Source: a virus
Virus record (IMG/VR): IMGVR_UViG_3300032731_000205
Span: 1 to 25,056 of that record
DNA length: 25,056 nucleotides
Strand: one strand, 5' to 3'
A program made the translations under genes and the position numbers. Each line of letters starts with the position of its first letter. Position 1 is the first letter of the stretch. Positions 17,159 to 21,900 of this stretch are shown here, piece after piece. A model generated the notes under the pieces. That model was not told where the DNA came from. It was given only the letters and a program-made list of their open reading frames with translations, and made no database searches.

Positions 17159-17180
17159 TCTGGATTAACTCTGGATTAAC
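17159..17180. repeat. 11-bp tandem repeat
   Basis: Two perfect head-to-tail copies of TCTGGATTAAC lie at 17159-17169 and 17170-17180. They are between the small terminase candidate and the 67-aa gene, and touch the hairpin at 17180-17198. The 11-bp period is the same as at 16681 and 21512. Confidence 0.65.
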
Positions 17181-17198
17181 TCCCGACCTAATCGGGAG
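17180..17198 (-). other. Hairpin after the small terminase gene
   Basis: A perfect 7-bp stem, CTCCCGA with TCGGGAG, has a 5-base loop and lies 11 bases past the stop of the small terminase candidate. In the minus-strand transcript it is followed by TTAATCC, without a U run, so complete termination is unlikely. It may protect or partly terminate the message. Confidence 0.5.
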
Positions 17199-17208
17199 TA
17201 TATTGAAG

Positions 17209-17586
17209 CTAATTAGCATTAGTTTTAACCCTCTTTGGGATATACTTAACAGTCGGTTGAGGTTCGCTTGTATCGCCCTCTGATGCACCTTGTACCGCTT
17301 TTTCGTCAAACTGTTCGGCTAATTCCGCCAAATCTTTAAGGGTTAGCTGGTCTCCTGTGTGGGTATAGTCAACCTTTTGCCTAGGTAATCCAACGGCGTG
17401 AGCTATGCTTTGTAGACAAGCCGTGAGCTTGACCATCGTGATGCTGACCTTGTTGCCGTGTTGGTCTTTGCCCTTGATATAGTCTCTGACTAGCATAGCA
17501 CCATACTTGCCAGCTTCCGTCATCGTCTTTTGTATCTCAGCCGTGTTATGGTCTTTGCTTTTACGCCCTGAACCTTTACCGCCCAT
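17209..17586 (-). CDS. terS: Probable terminase small subunit
   Basis: This 125-aa protein begins with GGKGSGRKSKD, a basic Gly-rich start common in small terminases and packaging-associated proteins. A helical core follows, ending in IAHAVGLPRQKVDYTHTGDQ, which resembles the end of small terminase DNA-binding regions. The C-terminus is acidic, then basic. It is the first gene of the leftward packaging operon, the usual place for TerS, which recognises the packaging site and loads TerL. The ATG at 17586 has AAGGTGG 7 bases upstream. The family assignment is moderate: the position is strong but the sequence match is from memory. Confidence 0.6.
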   Translation of the reverse strand: MGGKGSGRKSKDHNTAEIQKTMTEAGKYGAMLVRDYIKGKDQHGNKVSITMVKLTACLQSIAHAVGLPRQKVDYTHTGDQLTLKDLAELAEQFDEKAVQGASEGDTSEPQPTVKYIPKRVKTNAN

Positions 17587-17632
17587 TGATAACCACCTTA
17601 TCCAGTCTCGCCAATAATCTTTTATCAGCTTA

Positions 17633-17648
17633 GGCTTAGCTATAAGCC
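17633..17648. repeat. Inverted repeat near small terminase start
   Basis: GGCTTA and TAAGCC form a perfect 6-bp dyad around GCTA. It lies 46 bases upstream of the leftward ATG at 17586, where a repressor or activator site for the packaging operon could be. Confidence 0.45.
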
Positions 17649-17660
17649 GTTATATTCTTT

Positions 17661-17690
17661 TCCCTTGCCGAGCTTTCACAAGGCAAGGGA
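17661..17690. repeat. 9-bp inverted repeat
   Basis: TCCCTTGCC at 17661-17669 pairs perfectly with GGCAAGGGA at 17682-17690 around a 12-base loop. Neither strand has a U run after the stem, so it is not an intrinsic terminator. In leftward transcripts it would be a 5' leader hairpin. Confidence 0.55.
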
Positions 17691-17702
17691 TGATACAGAC
17701 AG

Positions 17703-17736
17703 GAGGCGAACCAGAGGCAAAGCTGGTTGAGACCTC
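17703..17736. repeat. Two-layer hairpin
   Basis: AACCAG (17709-17714) pairs with CTGGTT (17723-17728) around an 8-base loop. An outer GAGG (17703-17706) can pair with CCTC (17733-17736). The outer strand overlaps the AGGAGG of the leader-like sequence at 17692-17706, so the fold would mask it. Confidence 0.45.
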
Positions 17737-17739
17737 TCA

Positions 17740-17762
17740 CCGATAACGATAAACAGTATCGG
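17740..17762. repeat. 6-bp inverted repeat
   Basis: CCGATA and TATCGG are separated by 11 bases. It is the third dyad in the 17661-17762 cluster. Confidence 0.4.
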
Positions 17763-17785
17763 GCTATTTGTCAAGCATAAGGCTG

Positions 17786-17796
17786 ACTTGCCAGCT
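17786..17796 (+). promoter_or_regulatory. CTTGCCAG site without promoter
   Basis: The 11-mer ACTTGCCAGCT occurs here, 124 bases before the TATCGT box of the early promoter. The same 11-mer occurs inverted at 24371-24381, and its CTTGCCAG core lies in the spacers of the promoters at 17920 and 19512. It may be an auxiliary operator. Confidence 0.4.
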
Positions 17797-17847
17797 ATGG
17801 GACGCACTATTTCACAGATATTATGACAAGCCCACTCGTAAGGAATT

Positions 17848-17904
17848 ACACGCAAACGTGTGAGATTGTAGCTAAAATAAATATCCTGACATAATGTTTG
17901 TCAG
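17848..17904. promoter_or_regulatory. Paired dyads upstream of early promoter
   Basis: ACACG-CAAA-CGTGT lies at 17848-17861, and CTGACA-7 bases-TGTCAG at 17886-17904. The second ends 15 bases before the -35 box of the early promoter. They have the size and spacing of repressor or activator binding sites. No regulator has been assigned. Confidence 0.45.
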
Positions 17905-17919
17905 ATACAAAACAGGGGG

Positions 17920-17948
17920 TTGACAGCTTGCCAGCCTTGTGGTATCGT
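17920..17948 (+). promoter_or_regulatory. Sigma-70-type early promoter P1
   Basis: TTGACA (17920-17925) and TATCGT (17943-17948) are separated by 17 bp. The spacer contains CTTGCCAG (17927-17934). The next 20 bases include GATACAGA, as in the second early promoter. From the -35 to the start of the -10 it differs from the promoter at 19512 in 2 of 26 bases. It drives the HNH gene and the early cluster. Confidence 0.8.
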
Positions 17949-17983
17949 AGCGGTAGATACAGATTAGGTTCAAGGTGAAGCTG

Positions 17984-18607
17984 ATGGCATACAAGAGTGA
18001 AGCTACAGACAGGGGAAGGCTAAGACGCCAGCTAATTGAGACTGAGAATAGACCGTGCTCACACGATGGCTGCGAGACGCCGTTTGACAGGCGAGAAGTC
18101 CACCGAGTTAAAAACGGCTGTAATGGGGGACGATACACCGAGCATAATACAATCGTGCTCTGCTTTACTCATCACCACCTAGAGCACATCAATTCCAAGT
18201 TCAGGGTCGGCGACAAGGTTAGGCTGCACCCCATTGACGCAAGGCATCCGATACCTAGCGTCTTGGGCTTTACCGATTACGAGCTAACCAGACCACGCAC
18301 CATCGTCAAGGTTCGCTATGACCACGCAAAGCAATGTAACTACTACACGCTAGGCAGCAATGCCAAGGGCGACAAGTTTACCACTAACGGCAACCCACTG
18401 GACGGCTATACCGATTATGAGTTTCGCTCATATCAGCTCATATCCTACGTCCCTAGACACTACCACTTCAAGCGGGCATATACACGGAAAAGTGTAGCAC
18501 TCTCAGCCACGCCGTCAAATCAAAATCTACAGCAACAAGGTGCTGAGATATTAGGGACGCCAGCAAGACAGCCTTGGCGTCCATCGCAAGAGATTATAGG
18601 TAAATAA
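17984..18607 (+). CDS. HNH nuclease-like protein with C-terminal beta domain
   Basis: This 207-aa protein has an HNH-type metal/zinc region: C25 and C30, then EVHRV with H40, GGRYTEHN with N55, and LCFTHHHLEH with C60 and H63-H68. This fold cuts DNA in many phage proteins. From about residue 72 a second part begins with FRVGDKVRLHPIDAR and continues as a beta-rich domain of about 75 residues, like small SH3-type barrels. The C-terminus is disordered and ends with a Pro/Gln-rich stretch. I chose ATG 17984 because AAGGTG is 6 bases upstream; a GTG at 17975 would add three residues. It is the first gene after promoter P1. The substrate is unknown. Confidence 0.7.
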   Translation: MAYKSEATDRGRLRRQLIETENRPCSHDGCETPFDRREVHRVKNGCNGGRYTEHNTIVLCFTHHHLEHINSKFRVGDKVRLHPIDARHPIPSVLGFTDYELTRPRTIVKVRYDHAKQCNYYTLGSNAKGDKFTTNGNPLDGYTDYEFRSYQLISYVPRHYHFKRAYTRKSVALSATPSNQNLQQQGAEILGTPARQPWRPSQEIIGK

Positions 18608-18628
18608 ACAGGAAAGGGGGTTAAAGTT

Positions 18629-18748
18629 ATGGCAAGGGCAAGAGTAGCAACCAGAGGGCTGCACGGCAGCGACAAGGTTGCCGAGACCAAATCGCTGATG
18701 CTATTGAGCGATGGAGCGAACTCTTTGGGGAGGATTAAATATGATTAA
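18629..18748 (+). CDS. Small ORF, 39 aa
   Basis: ATG 18629 follows GGAAAGGGGG by 8 bases, and the ORF ends 8 bases inside the next gene. The product is short, basic at its start (MARARVATRGLHGSDKVAET) and has no motif I recognise. The good ribosome site and overlap with the next gene argue for translation, possibly coupled; length alone gives little support. Confidence 0.45.
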   Translation: MARARVATRGLHGSDKVAETKSLMLLSDGANSLGRIKYD

Positions 18749-18923
18749 GTTTAAGCAGCCCCTATGCGGTCAGCGTTGGCTTGATAAGCACGCACACGAC
18801 CACACTCACCGAGAGATTGAGGAGCTTGGAATAGTGGTTGTAGTTGACGGCAAGCGAACCTATAAGGCTGACAGCTTTACTAGAAGTGGCACGGTCAGGC
18901 AGTTGACTAAACTAATGAGGTAG
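18741..18923 (+). CDS. Small early protein, 60 aa
   Basis: ATG 18741 has GGGGAGG 7 bases upstream, which is why I prefer it to a start at 18711. The protein has a His-rich stretch (KHAHDHTHREIEELGI), a central VVVVDGKRTYKAD strand pair and a basic end. The His cluster could bind a metal. No family is recognised. It lies in the early cluster between two very small genes. Confidence 0.6.
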   Translation: MIKFKQPLCGQRWLDKHAHDHTHREIEELGIVVVVDGKRTYKADSFTRSGTVRQLTKLMR

Positions 18924-18932
18924 GAGGTTAAT

Positions 18933-19085
18933 ATGTGGCATTGGGCTAGGTGTAATCATTGCGGTCAGTTCAAGAGGGTCGGCTACATACCCTGCATTGA
19001 CAGGGAGCTATGCGTTGACTGCTTCTGGGGCTGGCAGAACGGAGAGATTGAACTAGAGCAGAGATTTGTAATCTGCACGAATTAA
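18933..19085 (+). CDS. Zinc-ribbon mini-protein, 50 aa
   Basis: ATG 18933 follows TAGGAGG by 6 bases. The product has C7-x2-C10 and C27-x2-C30 with a 16-residue gap, the arrangement of a single zinc ribbon, and several Trp residues (MWHWARCNHC, CFWGWQNGE). Such mini-proteins in phage early regions often bind host proteins or nucleic acid, but the target here is unknown. Confidence 0.6.
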   Translation: MWHWARCNHCGQFKRVGYIPCIDRELCVDCFWGWQNGEIELEQRFVICTN

Positions 19086-19096
19086 GGGGGTGAACT

Positions 19097-19231
19097 ATGC
19101 CGAATATGAAAACTGACCATTACAATATGCTAAGGCAGGAGTGCAAAGACTGTAAGTGGCTGGTGATTAAGTCAGATGGTGAGCACGTGGACTGCGACCC
19201 ACCAGAAGGTGAGTGCCCACTAGATAAATAA
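19097..19231 (+). CDS. Cys-rich mini-protein, 44 aa
   Basis: ATG 19097 follows AAGGGGG by 6 bases. The product carries C16, C19, C33 and C40, a C-x2-C plus C-x6-C arrangement that can hold one zinc ion. It follows the zinc-ribbon gene by 11 bases and lies 21 bases before the KTSC gene. The function is unknown. Confidence 0.55.
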   Translation: MPNMKTDHYNMLRQECKDCKWLVIKSDGEHVDCDPPEGECPLDK

Positions 19232-19252
19232 TAATATAAAAGGGGGTGAGCT

Positions 19253-19471
19253 ATGGCTGTAGAATGGATTGAGGTAGAGTCCTCTAACGTGGCAGCTATC
19301 GCCTATATCAGAGCAGCCGAACAATTACTTGTTCAATTCAACAACGGCAGCGTCTACTCCTACTCAGCCGTGCCAGTTGAGGTCTTTGATGGCTTAAAGG
19401 CTGCCGACTCAAAGGGCAGGTATCTCAATGCACATATCAAGGGTGTGTATGATTGCCAGAAGATTAGCTGA
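19253..19471 (+). CDS. KTSC-domain protein
   Basis: This 72-aa protein is essentially one KTSC domain: SSNVAAIAYIRAAEQLLVQF at 10-29, then NNGSVYSYSAVPVEVFDGL, and an ADSKGRYLNAHIKGVY end. The KTSC family is common in phages and bacteria and is linked to nucleic acid metabolism by context only. The ATG at 19253 follows AGGGGGTGAG. It ends the first early cluster before promoter P2. Confidence 0.85.
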   Translation: MAVEWIEVESSNVAAIAYIRAAEQLLVQFNNGSVYSYSAVPVEVFDGLKAADSKGRYLNAHIKGVYDCQKIS

Positions 19472-19477
19472 TAGCTT

Positions 19478-19491
19478 CAAAATATATTTTG
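19478..19491. promoter_or_regulatory. 14-bp AT-rich palindrome
   Basis: CAAAATATATTTTG is a perfect palindrome 20 bases upstream of the -35 box of promoter P2. It may act as an UP-like element or a regulator site. Confidence 0.4.
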
Positions 19492-19511
19492 GGGTTATAT
19501 GTGAGGCTGAC

Positions 19512-19540
19512 TTGACAACTTGCCAGTCTTGTGGTATGCT
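19512..19540 (+). promoter_or_regulatory. Sigma-70-type early promoter P2
   Basis: TTGACA (19512-19517) and TATGCT (19535-19540) are 17 bp apart, with CTTGCCAG at 19519-19526 in the spacer. It is a near copy of promoter P1. The leader GATACAGAAAAGGAGG at 19550-19565 follows and supplies the ribosome site of the next gene. Confidence 0.8.
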
Positions 19541-19549
19541 ATAGAGAAT

Positions 19550-19565
19550 GATACAGAAAAGGAGG
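19550..19565 (+). promoter_or_regulatory. Repeated GATACAGA-AGGAGG leader
   Basis: GATACAGAAAAGGAGG gives the ribosome site, 5 bases before ATG 19571. The same sequence is at 21803-21818, and close variants are at 20569-20585 and 17692-17706. Confidence 0.6.
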
Positions 19566-19570
19566 TCAAG

Positions 19571-19822
19571 ATGTTCCAGCGAAAGACCCTCAGCAAGATG
19601 AACCCCAAGACCAAGAAGCTCGCCATCACCTGCAATCAGGCGGAGCAGGTCTACCGCAATCTTAAACGACAGGTTGAGGTAGTGCGTGAGCTAGAGTTTG
19701 AGGAGCTGGCTTTCACGAATGAACAGCGTTTCCGCAATGAAGTCAAGGCAGGTGAGAACCCTGACGAGAAGCGGTGGAAGGACGAGTCGGCTATAAGCAA
19801 GGCTACTGGTAAAATATTCTAA
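19571..19822 (+). CDS. Small early protein, 83 aa
   Basis: I chose ATG 19571 because it is preceded at 5 bases by AAAGGAGG and lies about 24 bases after the expected transcription start of promoter P2; an upstream TTG at 19520 would sit inside the promoter. The protein is highly charged and mostly helical (EQVYRNLKRQVEVVRELEFE), with one Cys and no hydrophobic segment. I do not recognise it. It is followed by the methyltransferase-like gene after 11 bases. Confidence 0.6.
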   Translation: MFQRKTLSKMNPKTKKLAITCNQAEQVYRNLKRQVEVVRELEFEELAFTNEQRFRNEVKAGENPDEKRWKDESAISKATGKIF

Positions 19823-19833
19823 AGGAGCGAACA

Positions 19834-20535
19834 ATGGAAAACTATCTTGATAGCTGCCGAGAGTATACCGAGTGGCACACGCCAGCTACCGATTACCCAG
19901 AAACTCAGGTCGGCAACTACCGCATCAAGCGGAGTAGCTACGCTGGCTACTACCAGAACTATGGTATTGACGGCTATATCTTCTTCCGTACCAAGAAGCG
20001 GATACCGATAACTAATCTCCAAGAACTCAGGGGTAAGACTTGGCATAGCTGGATGGTTGACGACCCTCCTCACTGGCGAGCTATGGAGATATATGCCGAG
20101 CAATCACAGGGCACTATACTATGTGCTGGTCTGGGGCTAGGTCTCATCCTCCACGCACTAGCCAAGAACGACAGGGTTAAGCGTGTCGTATGTGTGGAGA
20201 TTAACCAAGATGTGATTGACCTTATGCGGGGGAATATAGCTCACCTGCCTAAGATTGAGATAATAAAGGCAGACTTCTTTGACTTTGTGGAGCTTGACCC
20301 GCACCCCGAAATGTGGGGTGGGATGATTGTGGACTTGTGGGTAGCCAATGAGAAAACGAAGATGGGGATTTATTATCACGAAGTCTTACCATTCGCTGCC
20401 CATCTTGGCTTCAAGTATCCGAACACACCGATTACTTTTCACGGCTTCTCTACCATCTCATCAATCCAACATACTAGCCCTGAGATGATAGAGAAGATTA
20501 AAGAGATGCACGGACTGTTAAAGCGGAGGGGGTGA
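19834..20535 (+). CDS. Class I SAM-dependent methyltransferase-like protein
   Basis: This 233-aa protein has a Rossmann-type SAM-binding core: GTILCAGLGLGL at 93-104 is motif I, VVCVEINQDVIDL at 118-130 holds the acidic ribose contact (E122), KADFFDF at 146-152 is the adenine-side motif, and MIVDLWVANE at 164-173 is the strand-4 end. There is no DPPY/NPPY, so adenine-N6 or cytosine-N4 DNA methylation is not supported; the arrangement is nearer to spermidine synthase-like proteins. The N-terminal 90 residues are a separate aromatic-rich region. The substrate is unknown. It starts 11 bases after the 83-aa gene and ends at the pentanucleotide array. Confidence 0.65.
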   Translation: MENYLDSCREYTEWHTPATDYPETQVGNYRIKRSSYAGYYQNYGIDGYIFFRTKKRIPITNLQELRGKTWHSWMVDDPPHWRAMEIYAEQSQGTILCAGLGLGLILHALAKNDRVKRVVCVEINQDVIDLMRGNIAHLPKIEIIKADFFDFVELDPHPEMWGGMIVDLWVANEKTKMGIYYHEVLPFAAHLGFKYPNTPITFHGFSTISSIQHTSPEMIEKIKEMHGLLKRRG

Positions 20536-20572
20536 TGTGATATGAAGTAATGTGATGTGATGTAACTTGATA
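20533..20572 (+). repeat. Pentanucleotide array with start-stop codons
   Basis: Eight 5-base units of the type TGATG/TGATA/TAATG begin with the stop codon of the methyltransferase-like gene and end just before the AAAGGAGG leader. They contain AUG directly followed by a stop four times (20535, 20550, 20555 and 20560). This is the second such array; the first is on the other strand at 17097-17136. Confidence 0.65.
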
Positions 20573-20599
20573 CACAGAAAGGAGGACAGGTATTGAGCT

Positions 20600-20746
20600 A
20601 TGCCAGAGTTTAATGTTACGGTGGTTTTGACTACTTCAAAGCACATCAAGAACAAGGAACACGCTAAGGAATGGGTGTATCGGCTTATCCTTCAACCTCA
20701 CGGCATTGATAAGCGGGCTATCAAGGAAATCAAACGGACATACTAG
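20600..20746 (+). CDS. Small early protein, 48 aa
   Basis: The ATG at 20600 is 14 bases from GGAGG, a long spacing, and no better start exists in this frame. The protein reads MPEFNVTVVLTTSKHIKNKE, then a helix with WVYRLILQ, and a basic end. A short beta-strand plus helix with a basic tail is possible for a small nucleic-acid binder, but no family is recognised. It is followed after 10 bases by the next gene. Confidence 0.45.
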   Translation: MPEFNVTVVLTTSKHIKNKEHAKEWVYRLILQPHGIDKRAIKEIKRTY

Positions 20747-20756
20747 GGAGGTAAAT

Positions 20757-20972
20757 ATGGAAGGTGAAGAAGTCAGGTTTAGATACGAGCACAAGAAAAG
20801 AAAATGGTATGGCTACTTCGGTTGTCCCGACAAGGGCGGAGTAACTTGTGATTTGTGTCTGGGGCTTATCCGTCAGGGTCAGAGGGTCTACCTCAACTTT
20901 GATAACGGTAAGCACTTCTGCGAAACCCACAAGTCCTCAGCCCTGACGGACTTCGTTCAAGTAGTCAGCTAG
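20757..20972 (+). CDS. Small zinc-binding protein, 71 aa
   Basis: I chose ATG 20757 because GGGAGG is 6 bases upstream. The protein has C31-x2-C34 and C55-x2-H58 around a beta hairpin (IRQGQRVYLNFDNGKHFC), the pattern of a small treble-clef or LIM-like zinc knuckle, with another Cys at 23. It is likely to fold around one zinc. The role is unknown; it lies between two small early genes. Confidence 0.6.
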   Translation: MEGEEVRFRYEHKKRKWYGYFGCPDKGGVTCDLCLGLIRQGQRVYLNFDNGKHFCETHKSSALTDFVQVVS

Positions 20973-20977
20973 AAAGG

Positions 20978-21343
20978 ATGGTCAAAGAAAGAATGACAGA
21001 GTTCAGGCACTTTCTCCCACCCTTCCTGTTTGAAGCTGTATTAGGAGGTAGATATAAAGTGGTAGAAATAGCACAAGCACAAAATGGAGACCTAAGAGTG
21101 TGGTGGATACCTCAAGTCCCTGACAGCGAGCATTTTAGCGTGCCTGTTAAGGACGTTGAGCAAGCCAAGCTGGTGCTTGATACCCTTGCCAAGTATGACT
21201 TGTATCAACTGGCACGCAATATAAAGCCAGACTATTCTAACGCTGGTGGGTTGAATACCTTTGAGGATGGTGAGTGGTCAACGTGGTATAGCGAGCTTGG
21301 TGAGGACATAGACGACATAATGAAAAAGGAAGGTGAGAAATGA
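20978..21343 (+). CDS. Conserved phage protein with PDYSNAGGL signature
   Basis: This 121-aa protein holds a signature I recognise from small proteins in many tailed phages: VPVKDVEQAKLVLDTLAKYD, then IKPDYSNAGGL and FEDGEW with W..W-type spacing, followed by an acidic end. Some members are labelled superinfection exclusion in databases, but I cannot confirm a function and no membrane segment is visible here. ATG 20978 has only a close AAAGG; ATG 20993, in frame, is an alternative start. Its stop overlaps the start of the RHH gene (ATGA). Confidence 0.65.
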   Translation: MVKERMTEFRHFLPPFLFEAVLGGRYKVVEIAQAQNGDLRVWWIPQVPDSEHFSVPVKDVEQAKLVLDTLAKYDLYQLARNIKPDYSNAGGLNTFEDGEWSTWYSELGEDIDDIMKKEGEK

Positions 21344-21492
21344 AAGTAACAATCAGAGGCGTAGACCCTAAGCTCTGGGAGTCAAGCAGGATACAAGCCC
21401 TGATAGAAAAGAAAACGATGGGCGAACTGGTCAATGAGGGCTTGGAACTACGCCGTGAAGCAAAGCGGAAAGAGCAAGAACCTAAAAAATAA
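21340..21492 (+). CDS. Ribbon-helix-helix DNA-binding protein
   Basis: This 50-aa protein has the short strand KVTIRGVD followed by two helices (WESSRIQALIEK, TMGELVNEGLEL), the Arc/MetJ-type fold that binds DNA as a dimer through paired strands. The C-terminus is basic. The start overlaps the previous stop by ATGA with AAGGTGAG upstream, so it is co-translated. Members of this family bind tandem half-sites about one helical turn apart, and the next promoter holds an 11-bp tandem repeat 19 bases past this gene's stop. It is a likely phage transcription regulator. Confidence 0.7.
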   Translation: MKVTIRGVDPKLWESSRIQALIEKKTMGELVNEGLELRREAKRKEQEPKK

Positions 21493-21504
21493 TTATCAAA
21501 GGGC

Positions 21505-21532
21505 TTGACAAGGTGTATAATGGGTGTATAAT
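21505..21532 (+). promoter_or_regulatory. Promoter with 11-bp tandem operator
   Basis: TTGACA (21505-21510) and TATAAT (21527-21532) are 16 bp apart, close to the consensus. GGTGTATAAT occurs twice, at 21512-21521 and 21523-21532, with an 11-bp period; the second copy contains the -10 box. Start of transcription about 7 bases past the -10 falls at the ATG of the HTH gene (21539), so its mRNA would have no leader. Confidence 0.8.
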
Positions 21533-21538
21533 AGGCGT

Positions 21539-21721
21539 ATGAGTATTGCTAATGACATAAAGAAGCTCAGGTTAAAACTCATACTAGACCAGCAAGAGTT
21601 CGCAGAGCTTATGGCGGTTCATAGGGAAACTGTATCTAAGTGGGAGCGGGGAGTTCAAAGACCAAAGGCTGTCCACTTGAGAAGAATGGATAGGCTTGCA
21701 AGGAAGGGGAAGGGAAAGTGA
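21539..21721 (+). CDS. Small HTH (XRE/Cro-like) regulator
   Basis: This 60-aa protein has the Cro/C1-type helix-turn-helix: IANDIKKLRLKLILDQQEFA, then ELMAVHRETVSKWERGVQRP, with the usual recognition helix HRETVSKWERG at about 28-38. The domain is nearly the whole protein, so it probably acts as a dimer without a partner domain. The start is set at ATG 21539; a start 15 bases upstream would lie in the promoter. No ribosome site precedes it, and the promoter placement predicts a leaderless message, as for lambda cI. Its stop overlaps the next ORF. Confidence 0.75.
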   Translation: MSIANDIKKLRLKLILDQQEFAELMAVHRETVSKWERGVQRPKAVHLRRMDRLARKGKGK

Positions 21722-21900
21722 ACATTGCTTGGGATTACCTTGACCCGATACAAAGAGCACAGTTGCTACATTGCCGTCCTGAGTTAAGGGACGAATATGA
21801 ACGATACAGAAAAGGAGGAGACCAATGTCAGAGGCAAAGAGAGGATGCGGAGCAGTCCAAAGGTATGATTGGCAAGACCTTGAAAAGTTATACCTCGTAG
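21718..21900 (+). CDS. Possible small ORF after HTH gene
   Basis: This 60-aa ORF starts at GTG 21718, overlaps the HTH stop by GTGA and has GGAAGGG upstream. It begins MNIAWDYLDPIQRAQLLHCR and is charged and helical. Its last 76 bases overlap the start of the HNH endonuclease gene and contain that gene's ribosome site. It may be a true coupled gene or a chance frame; no family is recognised. Confidence 0.4.
   Translation: MNIAWDYLDPIQRAQLLHCRPELRDEYERYRKGGDQCQRQREDAEQSKGMIGKTLKSYTS
21803..21818 (+). promoter_or_regulatory. Second exact GATACAGA-AGGAGG leader
   Basis: GATACAGAAAAGGAGG here matches 19550-19565 in all 16 bases and supplies the ribosome site of ATG 21825. It lies inside the possible ORF at 21718-21900. 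Confidence 0.55.

Larger units (their letters stand above)
17587..17983. promoter_or_regulatory. Gene-free divergent control region
   Basis: This stretch of about 400 bases separates the leftward packaging/structural operon from the rightward early genes and holds no credible ORF. It contains six inverted repeats (17633-17648, 17661-17690, 17709-17728, 17740-17762, 17848-17861, 17886-17904), a CTTGCCAG site at 17787, a GATACAGACAGGAGG leader-like sequence at 17692 not followed by a gene, and the rightward promoter at 17920-17948. A transcription switch is the most likely role; a replication origin or packaging site is also possible. I find no clear leftward promoter. Confidence 0.65.

Noticed and set aside
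17661-17690. Intrinsic terminator
   Set aside because: The stem is good, but neither strand has a U run after it; for the plus strand the T-rich stretch is before the stem.
17872-18138. Minus-strand ORF of 88 aa across the early promoter
   Set aside because: It lies opposite the HNH gene and over the clear plus-strand promoter, has no ribosome site, and its peptide has no family character.
19834-20535. DNA adenine or cytosine-N4 methyltransferase
   Set aside because: There is no DPPY, NPPY or SPP motif; the strand-4 motif is DLWVANE, so only a general SAM-fold call is kept.
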